Shown here piece after piece: positions 11,114 to 22,558 of a stretch of 64,000 nucleotides of DNA (within the stretch, counting starts at the first letter, position 1; every line of letters begins with the position of its first letter). Position numbers and translations under genes: made by a program. This stretch comes from Malania oleifera (lineage: Eukaryota > Streptophyta > Magnoliopsida > Santalales > Ximeniaceae). The stretch is from assembly GCF_029873635.1 (NCBI RefSeq), contig NC_080423.1, positions 108,423,988 to 108,487,987 on the forward strand. Direction: 5' to 3'. The notes under the pieces were generated by a model. The model had not been told where the DNA came from and made no database searches. It saw only the letters and a program-made list of their open reading frames with translations.

Positions 11114-12210
11114 GTACGGGCTGAGCCATTTATATGATATGCTGCCTCTTAATTGATATGTGATACAACGTATGGGCTGTGATTGATAAAATATGAAATG
11201 TTGGCGTAAGGGCCGATGAGTTTCATGTTATATATGAAATGTGATATGATGATATTGAATTGACAATTATTATTATGGAATAACAATGTATCATAATTTG
11301 AAATATGTTATATGTTATCAGAATTTGGTTGGCTTGGAGGCTTGCACTTGCACGATACCGTAGCTATGTGTTCATGATCATCATGATATTGTGTTATCGC
11401 TGTCGTACGGGGCAGCGTAAGGATGGATAGTCATTGTGGTTTATTGAAGTGTTGGCGCCCCTAATGTACAGACCAGGTCTGGCAGACCCATCGTACTTAC
11501 AGACATTTACTTTGACTTGGCAGTGGTCGGCTAACCATTATCAGGTCCTACCGTCGGGCCACACAACCCAGTCATGTGGGGGTAAGACATGACACTAGCC
11601 AGCTAACCTACCAGGGTTGTTTTTGTATTATTATTATTATTATTATATGAGATGAGTTATGCTTATGGAAATCCAGTATGTTCTTCCATGCTATGATTAT
11701 ATATGTTTTTCCCTAAAATGATATAGACAGTTTTACTAAATGTGCTTATGTATGCTTTTATGTATAACACGAAAATACTCATGTTGCCACACACTGATAT
11801 TAGTTTATTTCCCTTACTAAGAGGTGACTCACCCTATATTATATGAACATTTCAAGAGCCCTAGATAGGAGAGCGAATAAAGCTCCGCAGAGATAGTTAC
11901 ACCTGATTTACCCTTTCTGAAGGGTAAGTATTTGCTAAGGTTAGACAGATTTTTGGGTGGAGACCCTGTGACTATTTTGGATACTTTTTGAGATGTGTGT
12001 ATCTATATGATGGTTGTAGTAAACTCTAGTATTGTGTTAAATGATACTTTAAGATGTATATGATTTTATGTTTCCTACTGCTTAGATTTTCATATTGTGT
12101 TTCTGATGTATCCCAAGTACCCACAGGTTCAGGTTGATTATAATCTACTAGATTTATTATATGGGTTTTTATTATCATGGAAAAAAAGGTAAAATAAGTA
12201 GGTCGTTACA
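11114..12210 (+). repeat. 5' LTR of Gyp1, 5'-truncated
   Basis: It corresponds to the 3' LTR from about 22382 onward and ends ...TCGTTACA just before the primer site. The upstream promoter part is missing. It keeps remnants of the CGTACGGGCCG hairpin array (11114-11219) and the GTCATGT...ACATGAC stem-loop at about 11551-11592. Confidence 0.85.
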
Positions 12211-12213
12211 GTT

Positions 12214-12226
12214 TGGTATCAGAGCC
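12214..12226 (+). promoter_or_regulatory. Primer-binding site of Gyp1 (tRNA-iMet)
   Basis: TGGTATCAGAGCC lies three bases after the LTR end. A non-coding leader of about 290 bp follows, up to the gag ATG. Confidence 0.92.
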
Positions 12227-12514
12227 TAGGTTTTTAGGTTCTATAGACTTTAGAGTGCCACGAAAACGATACCAGATTATAGAAAAATGATTTAAGGTTT
12301 TGTTCTACAATTTGGAGGCACGACTTCAGTGGTGGTTTCTGTGTTTTTCCTGGGGTGATGATTTTAGGAAAATTATAGTAAACTATTGTCGGGTTGTGTT
12401 CCTAGAATGTAGGACTGGAGTTAGGAGTGAGTTGAGGAAGTTAAGATAGGGAACTATGTTAGGTGAGTAAACTATAGGTATAAAGTTCCTAAATTACGTT
12501 TACTGTTTTTCAGG

Positions 12515-13530
12515 ATGGATCAAGGAGGAGGTAGTGCTTATGCAAGTGGCAGTGATGAAGCAGGGTTCTCGAGTGCAGGCGGGACTGACTCTGAAGCAGT
12601 ACTACGTAGTTTTGCTCAACAGGTTATGGCTGAGATCGCTAGAAGCTCTAGAGAGAAGGGAGGTCCATCTGCAGGCCATGGGTGCACTATAAATAAGTTT
12701 ACTAAGATGAATCCTCTGGCGTTTCATAAGGAGTTGATCCTGCAGTTGCCGAGAATTGGATGTAGGAGATTGAGAAAGTCTTGGCAGTGCTATAGTGTAC
12801 GGAGGAACAGAGGGTCTTCTTCGCCACCTATAAACTAACAGGAGAGGCTAAAAGGTGGTGGATTGCTATTAGACTTTTGGAGCAGAAGAGGACGACAACG
12901 ATAGCCATGACATGGGACTGGTTTAAAGAGTTATTCTTTGACAAGTATTTTCCTACTACTGTCGAGGAGGCTAAAGTGGAAGAGTTCCTCAGTCTGAAGC
13001 AGGGACAGTTGTTGGTCCAGCAGTATGCGGTGCAGTTTATAGAGCTCTCTCGCTTCACTGTGTATATTGTTCCCGATGAGATAAAGAAGGCGAGACAGTT
13101 TGAAATAGGATTGAGGAGAGGCATATACAAGCAGGTGGTGGTAAGATTCATGATTTTGCTGAGTTAGTTGATAGAGTAGCCTTGGCAGAGGTTGGTGAGC
13201 GTATGGATGCAAAGGAACAGGGACAGAAGAAGAGATATGCATCTTCAGGCTAATCAGCAAGGTTATAGGCCGGGTCAGTGGAGGAGAGGAAACTATGGTA
13301 GAGGACGGAGACAAGAAACTGGGGATCGTGAAGTTTAGACAGTGCAGAATCCTCCTATCTGTCAGACTTGTGGGAGGAGGCACTGAGGAAAGTGTCGACT
13401 GGGACGAGCTGTCTGCTATCATTGCGGTAGACAGGGACATATGGTGCGAGACTGCCCTTTACCACCAGATATCGCTCCGACTCCTAGATCGTACCAAGGA
13501 GGCTATCAGATGCCACGTGGAGGCCAGTAG
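12515..13530 (+). pseudogene. gag: Gypsy gag of Gyp1 (broken)
   Basis: The frame starts MDQGGGSAYASGSD; GypA and GypB gag start with close variants, which supports this ATG. The capsid region is recognisable around ERWW-like and FFDKYFPTTVEEAKVEEF segments (to about 13170). A zinc knuckle CYHCGRQGHMVRDC lies near 13410-13455. Frameshifts after about residue 75 and near 13170 split it into short frames. It would have encoded the nucleocapsid and capsid of the element. Confidence 0.85.
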
Positions 13531-16227
13531 AGGAATATGGCTCCAGCTAGAGTTTTTGTTGTAACGTCGGGTGATGCTGAGATAGCCAGCAACGTGGTGA
13601 TAGGTATGGTTAGCAAGCTTTCCTTTAAAGTTATTATATTATTTGATTTAGGAGCCATACACTCGTTTGTGTCTCTGGAGTGCACTAGACTATGTGGGGC
13701 ATAAACATTGTTGTTAGACAATGAACTGTTGGTATCCACACCGACTGGGTTAGCAGTGAGGTGTAGTAGGGTGCTCTGAGATTGTTCAGCTGATATCTAG
13801 GGGAAAGTCTTGTCTGTTGACTTAATAATGCTGGATATGCATGGGTTCGATGTAATATTTGGTATGGATTGGCTAGCAACTAATTTTGTTAGCATAGATT
13901 GCCATGTATGAGAAATGATATTCAGACCTCCAAGAAAAGCGAAATTTAGGTTTGTAGGGTCGCGAGTGCACTCCCCACCTCAGTTAGTTTCAGCTATTTA
14001 GGCGAGGAGACTATTGTTGAGTGGTTGTTAGGGATTTGTGGCCTTTGTGAAGGAAATATCAGGGAATGAATTGAAACTCGCTAGTACACCAGTAGTAAAG
14101 GAGTTTATAGATGTTTTTCCAGATGAGTTACCAGACTTGCCACCTGATCATGAGGTAGATTTTTCTATTGATCTGCTTTTAGGTACAACGCCAATTTCCA
14201 AAGTACCTTAGCGAATGGCGCCAGTAGAGTTGGAAGAACTGAAGAATCAACTGCAAGATTTGCTTAATAAGAGCTTTATACAACCTAGTGTATCTCCATG
14301 GGGAGCTGCAGTATTATTTGTGAAGAAGAAAGACAGAATTATGAGGATGTGTATAGATTATAGGGAGATTAACAAAGTGACAGTCAAGAATAAGTATCCT
14401 CTACCTCGTATAGATGATTTGTTTAACTAGCTCCAGGATACACGAGTGTATTCTAAGATTGACCTCAGATTAGGCTATCATCAGGTGAAAGTGAAAGTAA
14501 AGGATGTATCGAAGATAGCCTTCAGGACCAGATTCGGGCATTATGAATTCTTTGTTATGCTGTTTGGTCTGACGAATGCTCTTACAATATTTATGGATCT
14601 GATGAATAAAGTTTTTCATTAATATTTAGACCAGTTTGTTGTTGTTTTTATTGATAATGTACTGGTCTATTCAAGGAGTTATGAGGAGCATGAGACGCAT
14701 TGAGGTAGATTCTACAGGCACTTTGGGAAAAGAGGTTGTACGCTAAGTTCAATAAATGTGAATTCTAGCTTGAGAATATTGTGTTTTTAGGGCATGTCAT
14801 TTCAAGAGATGGTATATTTGTGGATCTTAGTAAAATTGAAGTAGTAGTGAATTGGGCTAGACCAAGGAATGTCCAGGAGATCAGGAGTTTCTTGGGGTTA
14901 GCTGGGTATTACTGTCGTTTTGTTGAGGGGTTCTTAGCATTATCAGGGCCTTTGAGACGACTGATTAGGAAGAATGTTAGATTTGAGTGGGACAACAATT
15001 GTGAGCAAAGTTTTCAAGAATTAAAGCAGAGGCTTGTCACGACACCAGTTCTGGTTATCTCGTAAGGGGGTGAAGGTTATGTTATCTACAGTGATGCATC
15101 CTTGAAGGGATTTGGCTGTGTATTGATGCAACATAGTAGAGTAGTAGCGTATGCTTCTAGGCAATTAAAAGAATATGAAAAGAACTACCCTACTCATGAT
15201 CTTGAATTGGCTTCAGTAGTACATGCATTGAAAATTTGGAGGCATTACTTGTATGGTGAATAGTGTGAAATTTTCTTCGACCACAAGAGTTTAAAGTACT
15301 TTTTCACTTAGAAGGAACATAATATGAGGCAAAAAAGGTGGTTGGAGCTTATTAAAGATTTTGACTGCACTATCAGTTACCACCCAGGGAAGGCGAACGT
15401 AGTAGCTAATGCTTTGAGTAGGAAGTTGGTGGGACCAGCGTTGGTAGCTATGGAGATCTAGTATCCGATCATGATGGATTTGGAGTGATTTGGCATAGAG
15501 TTGGTCAAGAGTGGTTCTCGAACTTGTATTGCTAGTTTAGTGGTGTAGCCTACTCTACAGGAAATGATTAAAGATGCTCAGAAGGACAATCCAGAGTTAG
15601 CAGAGGTATTAGTCAGAGTGCAGAATGGTCAGGGGGAGGAATTTTGTATTACAGATGACAGAGCTTTACGGTTCCATTCCAGATTATGTGTTCCTGCCGA
15701 CGCTGACATCAGTAAGACCATTTTAGAGGAGGCTCAGATCTTTGTACACAGTGCATCTCGGTAGTACGAAGATGTATAGAGATCTGCATGAGTCTTATGG
15801 GTAGAGTGGTATGAAGAAAGAAATTGCTGAGTATGTAGCCCAGTGTCTAACGTGTCAGCAGATAAAAGCTAAGCAATAGAGACCGACAGGTCAATTGCAG
15901 CCACTTTTTATCCTATAGTGAAAATGGGATCACATATCTATGGATTTCATTTTAGGGTTGCTGTTGGCATTGCATGGTTAGAATATGATTTGGGTGATTG
16001 TAAACCGACTAACCAAGACCACCCATTTCCTTCCCATTAAGATAATCTACTCCAAGGAAAGACTCGTAGAGATTTATATGCGGTAGATAGTCCGTTCTCA
16101 CGGCGTTCTAGTGTCTATAGTGTTCACGATTTTGGAGGAGCTTGCAAGAGGCTCTAGGCTCTAAGTTATCTTTTAGCACAACGTTCCATCCTCAATCAAA
16201 AGGGCATACTGAGAGAACAATTCAAAT
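13531..16227 (+). pseudogene. pol: Gypsy pol of Gyp1: protease, RT, RNase H, first part of integrase
   Basis: The protease reads LFDLGAIHSF, so the DSG triad is DLG (Leu codon 13648-13650). RT shows PYRMAP-like and [14 protein letters not shown] segments and [12 protein letters not shown], but the FIDD box is FIDN at 14647-14658, losing a catalytic Asp. RNase H has [18 protein letters not shown] and [14 protein letters not shown] near 15150-15420. The integrase zinc-binding part and core are present, but the segment holding the second catalytic Asp (SDRD) has been deleted near 16120. Many TAG stops replace Gln and Trp codons. It ends at the target site (CAAAT) of the solo LTR that follows. 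Confidence 0.88.
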
Positions 16228-17928
16228 TGTTAGCCTTAGTGGCTACACCATCATTGTTTAATGTGTTTTGATGATATTAACCTACATGTTGTTCCTAGTG
16301 TTTTCCTATCTTTGCAGATCATGTTTAGTACAGGTACTCGTACATGAATTATTGGATCGAAAGCAAAGATCAGACCGAGTAGACGTCAAGAAGGAAAGAT
16401 CAAATGGACACATACTTGGAATGACCCAAGCACAACCAAAGAAAGCTTAAGTGTATAAATTAATTGTAATAAGGGTTGTGTGAGTGAGTGCGTATTATAA
16501 CTCTTGCGATGTGTATCTTGCATGATTTCTGAGTAAGAATTGAGCCATTGCATAAGCATACTAGGACACATGAGTTTATAGGATTGCACTAAAGACATAA
16601 ACACAAACTCACCTTTCATAGCTTTCTAAGTTAAAACAAGAGTTTGTCAAATGAATCCTAAAACTCAAATATGTTTTCAAAGGGACAAGTTTTTAACATC
16701 CTAGTTTTAAGAACATTTTTATACTTAGTCCCGATTGTGTTAAAACAAGTTTAAACGTCCTAAAGGTTCAAAGAAAGTCGAGTATATTTACAAAAGGACA
16801 TACTAAGCATATAAGATATCAAAATGGGTTTTCAAACGTATTCTATTAATTAAAATATCTTATATTCAAAAGGAAACTCATTTGGAAAAGTTTTAATCTT
16901 CATTAGACTTAATATATTTCATATAATTTTGTCCAAGAATGATTTGAGTCATTAAAACACTTTTTGACAAGGAAAAACAAAGTAATCGTCACTGCCGTAG
17001 TGCAGTCTTGAGTCCTGAACATCTTACGGTATTTTGGGCATAACGTTTTCTAGAAAATTCCAAATGGGACGATCTTGGTTTCTTTGGAAATATAAGACAA
17101 AATTACACAACTTTCATTTTGGTGACTTTTTCTGATTCAGGGACCTCGTCGATGAAATTCAGATTTCGTAGATGAATTCTGGGAAGAAGCGCCCCAACAG
17201 GGGGAAAACGGCTAGTTTGCCAAATAAAGTATTTTTTCTTCCCCCCAACGGCTAGTTAACGGCTCCTAAGGTTCTTGGGCTATAAATATAAGATTTTAGA
17301 CTTGTATTAACATGGTTTTGAGCATTGTTGATCATATTTGTGAAAAATATCATTTTATCCAAAACCTAAGCACTTTGCACTTTGCATTTTACTTATTCTT
17401 CACAAGTGCTCAATCCTCTCTTGCTCACTTATCTTGTAAGATTCATTCCTTGAGAGAATAGAGTGAGGAATTGGTTGTGTTTCATATTGGCTCATTTAAG
17501 GAGCATTAAATTGTATTTCCAATCTCTTGTAAGATTCTTTGTGAACCATTGTTGTAAGGTTCTTTGTGAACCGAAGTGAAGGCTCTTGGTGAGTGCGGTA
17601 GGGGTTCGTTCCCAAGTGTAGGGATTTGTTCTCGAGTTGTAAGGCTTCTCCGCCAGTGAAGGAGTATCTTTAGTGGATTGTGGAATCCTTGGCTTGGTGC
17701 CAAGGCGTGGATGTAGGCTTGGTGCCAAACCACGTAAAAATACCGGTGTTGTTCTTTCTCTCTTTTACACCCTTTATTTTATATCTTGTGCATGATTTAT
17801 ATTTATATTGCAATATAATTTCTTGTATCTTGTCAAGAGTTTTTATTTTGTAGAAAAATACATATTCCGCAAAAAGAGTCTATTCACCCCCCCTCTAGAC
17901 TTTATACTTCAGGCTGGGACTCCCAACA
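16228..17928 (+). mobile_element. SIRE-type Copia solo LTR in Gyp1 integrase
   Basis: 1701 bp with TG...CA ends and a perfect target duplication CAAAT at 16223-16227 and 17929-17933. It starts TGTTAGCCTTAGTGGCTA and has TTTTGATGATATTAAC close to the start, as SIRE-lineage LTRs do. A TATA box (TATAAATA) lies near 17281. There is no internal region, so recombination between two LTRs has removed it. Confidence 0.9.
17145..17176 (+). promoter_or_regulatory. Pair of TCGTCGATGAA-type motifs in a Copia LTR
   Basis: CTCGTCGATGAA and TTCGTAGATGAA have centres at 17150.5 and 17170.5, 20 bp apart. They lie about 110 bp upstream of the TATA box. Motif and spacing match the Gypsy arrays in this window. 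Confidence 0.6.
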
Positions 17929-18125
17929 CAAATATTAGAAGATATGTTTCGAGCGTACGTGCTAGATTTTGGGGGCAGTTGGACTCAGTTTATGCCACTG
18001 GTGGAATTTGCATACAATAATAGTTATCAAGCCAACATTGACATGTCACCATTTGAAGCACTTTATGATAGGAGATGTCGTTCTCCTTTATTTTGGGATG
18101 AAGTGAGTGAGCGGACCATTAGCTC
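17929..18125 (+). pseudogene. Gyp1 integrase continuation
   Basis: After the solo LTR the integrase resumes with ILEDMFRAYVLDFGGSW and then FAYNNSYQANIDMSPFEALY and CRSPLFWDEV. It stops at about 18125, where the truncated Copia begins. About 150 bp of the expected Gypsy sequence between here and 20691 is missing. Confidence 0.85.
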
Positions 18126-18440
18126 AGTTACATGCCATTACCCTATTAAATTCATTGACATCTAGTGCACAGAAAAGTATATTCATGATTATGCCATTAC
18201 TTTGAACTAACTTCCAATCTTCTTCAGTATATTCATCTTTAGTTTTAGGTACATTAATCTTATCAATGACTTTCATGGGAATGTGATTTCCTTTAGTCAC
18301 AATTTTCCAGACTTTCCAATCTATGTTCAGTAGATATATGCTCATCCTACATTTCCAATAGATGTAGTTTACACCACAGAAATGGGTGGTCTAGTGGATG
18401 AGTGTCCCTTACCAAATGGAGTTACACCAATGTGTGCCAT
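18126..18440 (-). pseudogene. Copia gag fragment (5' end only)
   Basis: The minus-strand ATG at 18440 begins MAHIGVTPFGKG, parallel to the Cop1 gag start. After a frameshift it continues MSIYLLNIDWKVWKIV and NEFNRVMACN, the N-terminal part of the UBN2 capsid domain. It is cut at about 18126 by the deletion junction. Confidence 0.85.
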
Positions 18441-18481
18441 GTGATCGTTTTACAAATTAACTATCAAGTCTAAGTAAACCC

Positions 18482-18493
18482 GCTCTGATACCA
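18482..18493 (-). promoter_or_regulatory. Primer-binding site of the truncated Copia
   Basis: The minus strand reads TGGTATCAGAGC, two bases inside the LTR end; it fits tRNA-iMet. Confidence 0.88.
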
Positions 18494-18495
18494 AA

Positions 18496-20690
18496 TGTTG
18501 ATTAAAGTGTAATCCCAAGAGGGGGGGTGAATTGGGTATTTTAAAAAATTCTTTGAAACCTATTTACCAATCAATCCCTATTTCTAAGGTTAACTAATTA
18601 ATGATAGAAACTTATGTCTGAATTAAAATTATTTTACCAATGAATTCCTTTTTACTCAATTAAGTGCGTATAAAGTTATTCAACATACACAAGCAAGAAA
18701 TTAAATGCAATGCTGAAAATAAATAGTGAAGGGAAGAGAGAAGGCAAACACAATTTTACGAGGTTCAGCCTACTTGGCTTACGTCCTCGCCTTGAGCAAC
18801 CACTCAAGGATTCACTAACCCTGCTCCTTAAAGTGGGACGGAGCTTCCCTTACAATCCGTTGCTTACAAGAGGCATAACTTCCTCTTATTCCGCTGCTTA
18901 CAAGATATACATCTCTCTCCTCTCACACTGGTTCACACACCGAACCGTGTATACAATAGAATCTAGAAAATACACTCAAAAACAATGCTTCTAACAAAAT
19001 CTGGTGAGTACAATTCAAATTCCTAAAACATTGACATATGATATAACTTGAAACTCGTGAATGAATGAAAACGATACAATCGTTTTATGTATGAGACGCC
19101 TTAACACACAAATCCCTTTTTAACCAAAACTTTCAAGTAAAGATAAATTCAAAACGTTTTGGAATAAACTAGGGTTCTTGATTCACTTTGCAAAAAAATG
19201 CACACTTATATAATTGAAGTGAACTAGTTAGCAAAAACTTTGTCTTGAATATACACTCAATCAAAATCACAAATTTTTATTTCAAGTACTTAACCACAAA
19301 ACTAAGTATATTAATTTGCAGAAAAATATCCCTCAATTAAAATTATAGTTATAAGTACCAAGGATATTAAATCAAGTTCTAATGTATCTAAAGATAGATC
19401 CTTTTAGAAATCACACACTTGAATCAAACCTTTCAATCAGTCATACACCATAAAACAAATAAAGATCTTGTTTAAAATAGCTTTGTATATATAAAGGTAC
19501 TTTTAAGATCACCCTTTTAATCAAAACTAGGTTTTTCAATAAGAAGCTCTTTGAGAAAATATATGTATATTTATATGCTCTTGAACCAAAATTTAATCTA
19601 CCAAGTTAGATAAACTTTCTCAAGTAATGATCTCTTAGAAAATTAATTTTTGTACGAAAAGCACACTAAAGATCAATTCTTTTCAATACTAGTCAAGAAC
19701 GAATGATGAGATGAGATGTAGAAATCACAAGACTAATAACTTGAAAGATCAAACCTTAATATTAGATTGAAGTACAGTAGAGTAAACAAGTTCCCTTTGG
19801 AAATATGAATTGATTTGCCCAAGCTTGAAGAGGTGAGATTGATGTATAGGAAAATGAATAGCACTAAGAATAGATAATCAATAATCTTGCAGCAAGGTGT
19901 TTCTTCTCTTTCTTGTGTGTCTAACTCTCTTGTTCTAGGGTTTAGATATTCATAATATATAGTATATTACCCTTAGGATTGATCTCAACCGTTAGATCAA
20001 TAAGATACCTCGCGTGTCTTTTTAATAAAAAACCGATTTTTAGGCTTTCCCGCGAGTTCAGGCAACCAAACTCGACTTCAGGCTCCTGAAGTGTCAACTT
20101 CAGGCGCCTAAGGTTCCAAGGTCAGGCAACCAAGGTACCTCTGCCAGGATCTGTCTTTCCCGTTTAATTCTTCAGGCTACCGAACTTAATCTTTAGGCTA
20201 CCGAAGAAATTCTTCAGGCGCCTGAGGTTAACTTCAGGCTACCGAAGTTCCCTTTTCACACATATTCATTTCTAGTTTAAAATTCTACCTTGATTATTTG
20301 CTTGGGTCTTTTATAAAACAAGTTTTCCATGATTTTAAACACATTTCTAAGCCCATGTAAGTACTCTAATGATGTACATGAAATGCATGAATCCTAAAAT
20401 CATTCTAAGTTGTATTGAGTCTCAAGATAAATCATACAAAAATGTAGGTACATGAGTTCTAAATACCCATTCCCAAGACATTTTTGAACTTTGCCGCTTG
20501 CATCTTGATTCTCATAATCTTTGAGTTTCATGGTACTTTCTAATATGTATAAGCTTTACTTTATGGTGTCCATGACCCATTATATTTTCGTGTATGCTCA
20601 GTGTAAGTCTTGTTCACAAACTCAATGCACAGATAAAATATCAAGTGATTTGTCATTATCAAAAACCGGATTGGACTCATAGAGTCAACA
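18496..20690 (-). repeat. 5' LTR of the truncated Copia
   Basis: 2195 bp, TGTTGACTC...CAACA on the minus strand. A TATA-like ACTATATATTATG (minus strand) lies near 19950-19965. The palindrome array at 20057-20246 lies about 95 bp upstream of it. Confidence 0.85.
20057..20246 (-). promoter_or_regulatory. Phased TTCAGGCGCCTGAA-type array (4+4)
   Basis: Eight 14-bp copies start at 20057, 20077, 20099, 20121, 20171, 20192, 20213 and 20233. The steps are 20, 22, 22, then 50, then 21, 21 and 20. Copies vary between TTCAGGCGCCTGAG, TTCAGGCTCCTGAA and TTCAGGCTACCGAA. The array lies upstream of the LTR's TATA-like box. Confidence 0.8.
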
Positions 20691-21102
20691 CATGTATTTA
20701 TGAAAATAGCTCCATTAAAAGGGGTTATGCGATTTGGAAAAAAAGGGTAAACTTAGCCCTAAATTTATCGGTCTGTTTGAGATTCTAGAGAAAGTGGAGC
20801 CGGTGGCTTACAAGCTAGCTCTGCCACTTGTGTTGTCTAAGATACACGATGTAATTTCCATGTTGAGAAAATACGTCTCAGACCCTTTTTATGTAATCAG
20901 TTATGCTGAATTAGAGCTCAATGATTCACTAACTTATGAGAAGGTGTCCGTACAGATTCTGGATAGGAAGGAACATGAATTGTGTAATAAGAAGATTCCT
21001 TTGGTGAAAGTTTTGTGGAGGAATCACACAATATAAGAAGCTTCTTGGGAGCTCGAGGAACAGATAAGACAGAGATATCAATAATTATTCAGGGAAATGT
21101 AA
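20691..21102 (+). pseudogene. Gyp1 integrase C-terminus and chromodomain
   Basis: The frame resumes at VFMKIAPLKGVMRFG-like sequence and passes through KLSPKFIGLFEILEKVEP and a short deletion near ISMLRKYV. The chromodomain-like end reads IPLVKVLWRNHTI, a stop, then EASWELEEQIRQRY, another stop, and LFREM to the terminator at 21102. Chromodomains of this type steer integration to heterochromatin in chromoviruses. A non-coding stretch with the polypurine tract runs from here to 21334. Confidence 0.85.
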
Positions 21103-21414
21103 GTAGTAGGTAATGTTTCTTTTACAGGTACATGTAGTGATCGCTAGTGAGTAGTCATGTAGTTTTGGGAGAATTTTATTTGATGTCTGTGATCTCCTAG
21201 GACTTGGGATGTAACCACGATATTCCTCCGCCATAAGTGAGGGTAAGTAATAAAATAAGTAGACCTCTTTTCTTAAGGGATGATGAATCATATGAATAAC
21301 AAATTTCGAGGATGAAATTTTTATAAGGGGAGAATGTAGTGACCTGGTGAATTATGGTATTTAAATAATGGGAGAATGAGAGAAAAGAACTAAAATTGGG
21401 AAATTAAATAGGGT

Positions 21415-21604
21415 CTTATTGATGAACACAGGGGATTTATCGATGAGCACATATGAGGGGCTCATCGATGGAGACACGTCTCGTCGATGAGAAAATACCG
21501 AGAGACTATTTGCCTATCTCTGAATTTCGTCAACGAGAAGAAAACGTTTGTCGATGAACGTCCTTCTTGACCTCATCGACAAGGTGACGTGGCTCGTAGA
21601 CGAA
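21415..21604 (+). promoter_or_regulatory. Phased palindrome array in Gyp1 3' LTR (4+4)
   Basis: Centres are at 21420.5, 21441.5, 21466.5, 21485.5, 21531.5, 21552.5, 21577.5 and 21598.5. The steps are 21, 25, 19, 46, 21, 25 and 21 bp. The copies are diverged (for example CTCGTCGATGAG) but the spacing is kept. The TATA-like box starts about 12 bp after the last centre. Confidence 0.78.
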
Positions 21605-22242
21605 GGCTAGTGTATAAGTATGCTATAATTGAATTTTTTAACAGAAATCACGCGAGAAACTCTTTCTCTCTCTAAGTTTTCGTCTTCCCCATTTTCTCTA
21701 GGATTTCGGGCCAATCTTTTGCTGATTGGACAATATGAGGCCACCATGACACTCCCGAGAAAGTTCTTTTTAACTCTGTTGGAGTGGATTGTTGGTGGGG
21801 GCTAAGTTGGAATCCATCCCAAATTTAGGGTAAGGCTTTTATTCAGTATTTGACCTTCCCTACAGTTGTAGAAAGCGTAGTACGTGTAGAAATACTGAAT
21901 TTCTATTCTGGGAAATGTTGTTTTCAAGGTGTTGAACGAGGAACCCTACGGGTGTATGATTGATTATTTTAGGGGCTTTTCAGGAATTAGGTAAGGGAAT
22001 AAACTAAACTAGTCATTTTATAAAAATATATGTATAATCTTACAACATTGATTTCAGAAAAATAAATAAATAAATATATATATATATATATATATATATG
22101 CATTATGTTTGGGAAATACTGCTTAAATGACGATATGTTTAAATATACATAATACCCATTCTGTGTGGCATGAGTAGAATTTACTATGAATTACTGTTTT
22201 GTGCGAAAATGTTAAATGATACAGATTTTTACAATGATAAAC

Positions 22243-22432
22243 CGACGTACGAGTCGAGAGTTTTTATATGATATATCGGCGTATGGGTTGAGGATGTTCT
22301 CACATGATATGCCAATGTACGAGCCGAGCTTTTTACATGATATGCCGACGTACCGGCCAAGCCATTTATATGATATGCCGGCGTACGAGCTGAGCCTCTT
22401 AATTGATATGTGATACGACGTACAGGCCGTGA
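22243..22432 (+). repeat. CGTACG hairpin array in Gyp1 3' LTR
   Basis: About six units of roughly 30 bp contain variants of CGGCGTACGGGCCG. Examples are CGAC-GTACGA-GTCG, a fully paired variant, and CGGC-GTACGA-GCTG. It lies well downstream of the TATA-like box, so it should be in the transcript. Confidence 0.7.
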
Positions 22433-22558
22433 TTGATAAAATATGAAATGTGATATGATGATATTGAATTGACAATTATTATTATGGAATAGCAATGTAT
22501 CACAATTTGAAATATGTTATATGCTATCAGAACTTGGTTGGCTTGGTTTAGGCTTGCA

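Larger units (their letters stand above)
18126..20690 (-). mobile_element. Truncated SIRE-type Copia: 5' LTR and start of gag only
   Basis: On the minus strand this holds a 5' LTR (18496-20690), a primer site and the first part of gag, which is cut off at about 18126. There is no pol, polypurine tract or 3' LTR. The flanking Gypsy sequence has also lost about 150 bp, so one deletion probably removed the 3' part of this element together with the adjoining target. No target duplication remains. Confidence 0.85.

Noticed and set aside
10787..11218. Inversion of Gyp1's own 5' LTR start
   Set aside because: The minus-oriented piece resembles the GypB LTR start more than Gyp1's TGTAGTGACCTGG, so a separate inserted element (X) explains it better.
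16268..17733. Short frames in the SIRE-type solo LTR
   Set aside because: They lie wholly in LTR sequence and match no known protein.
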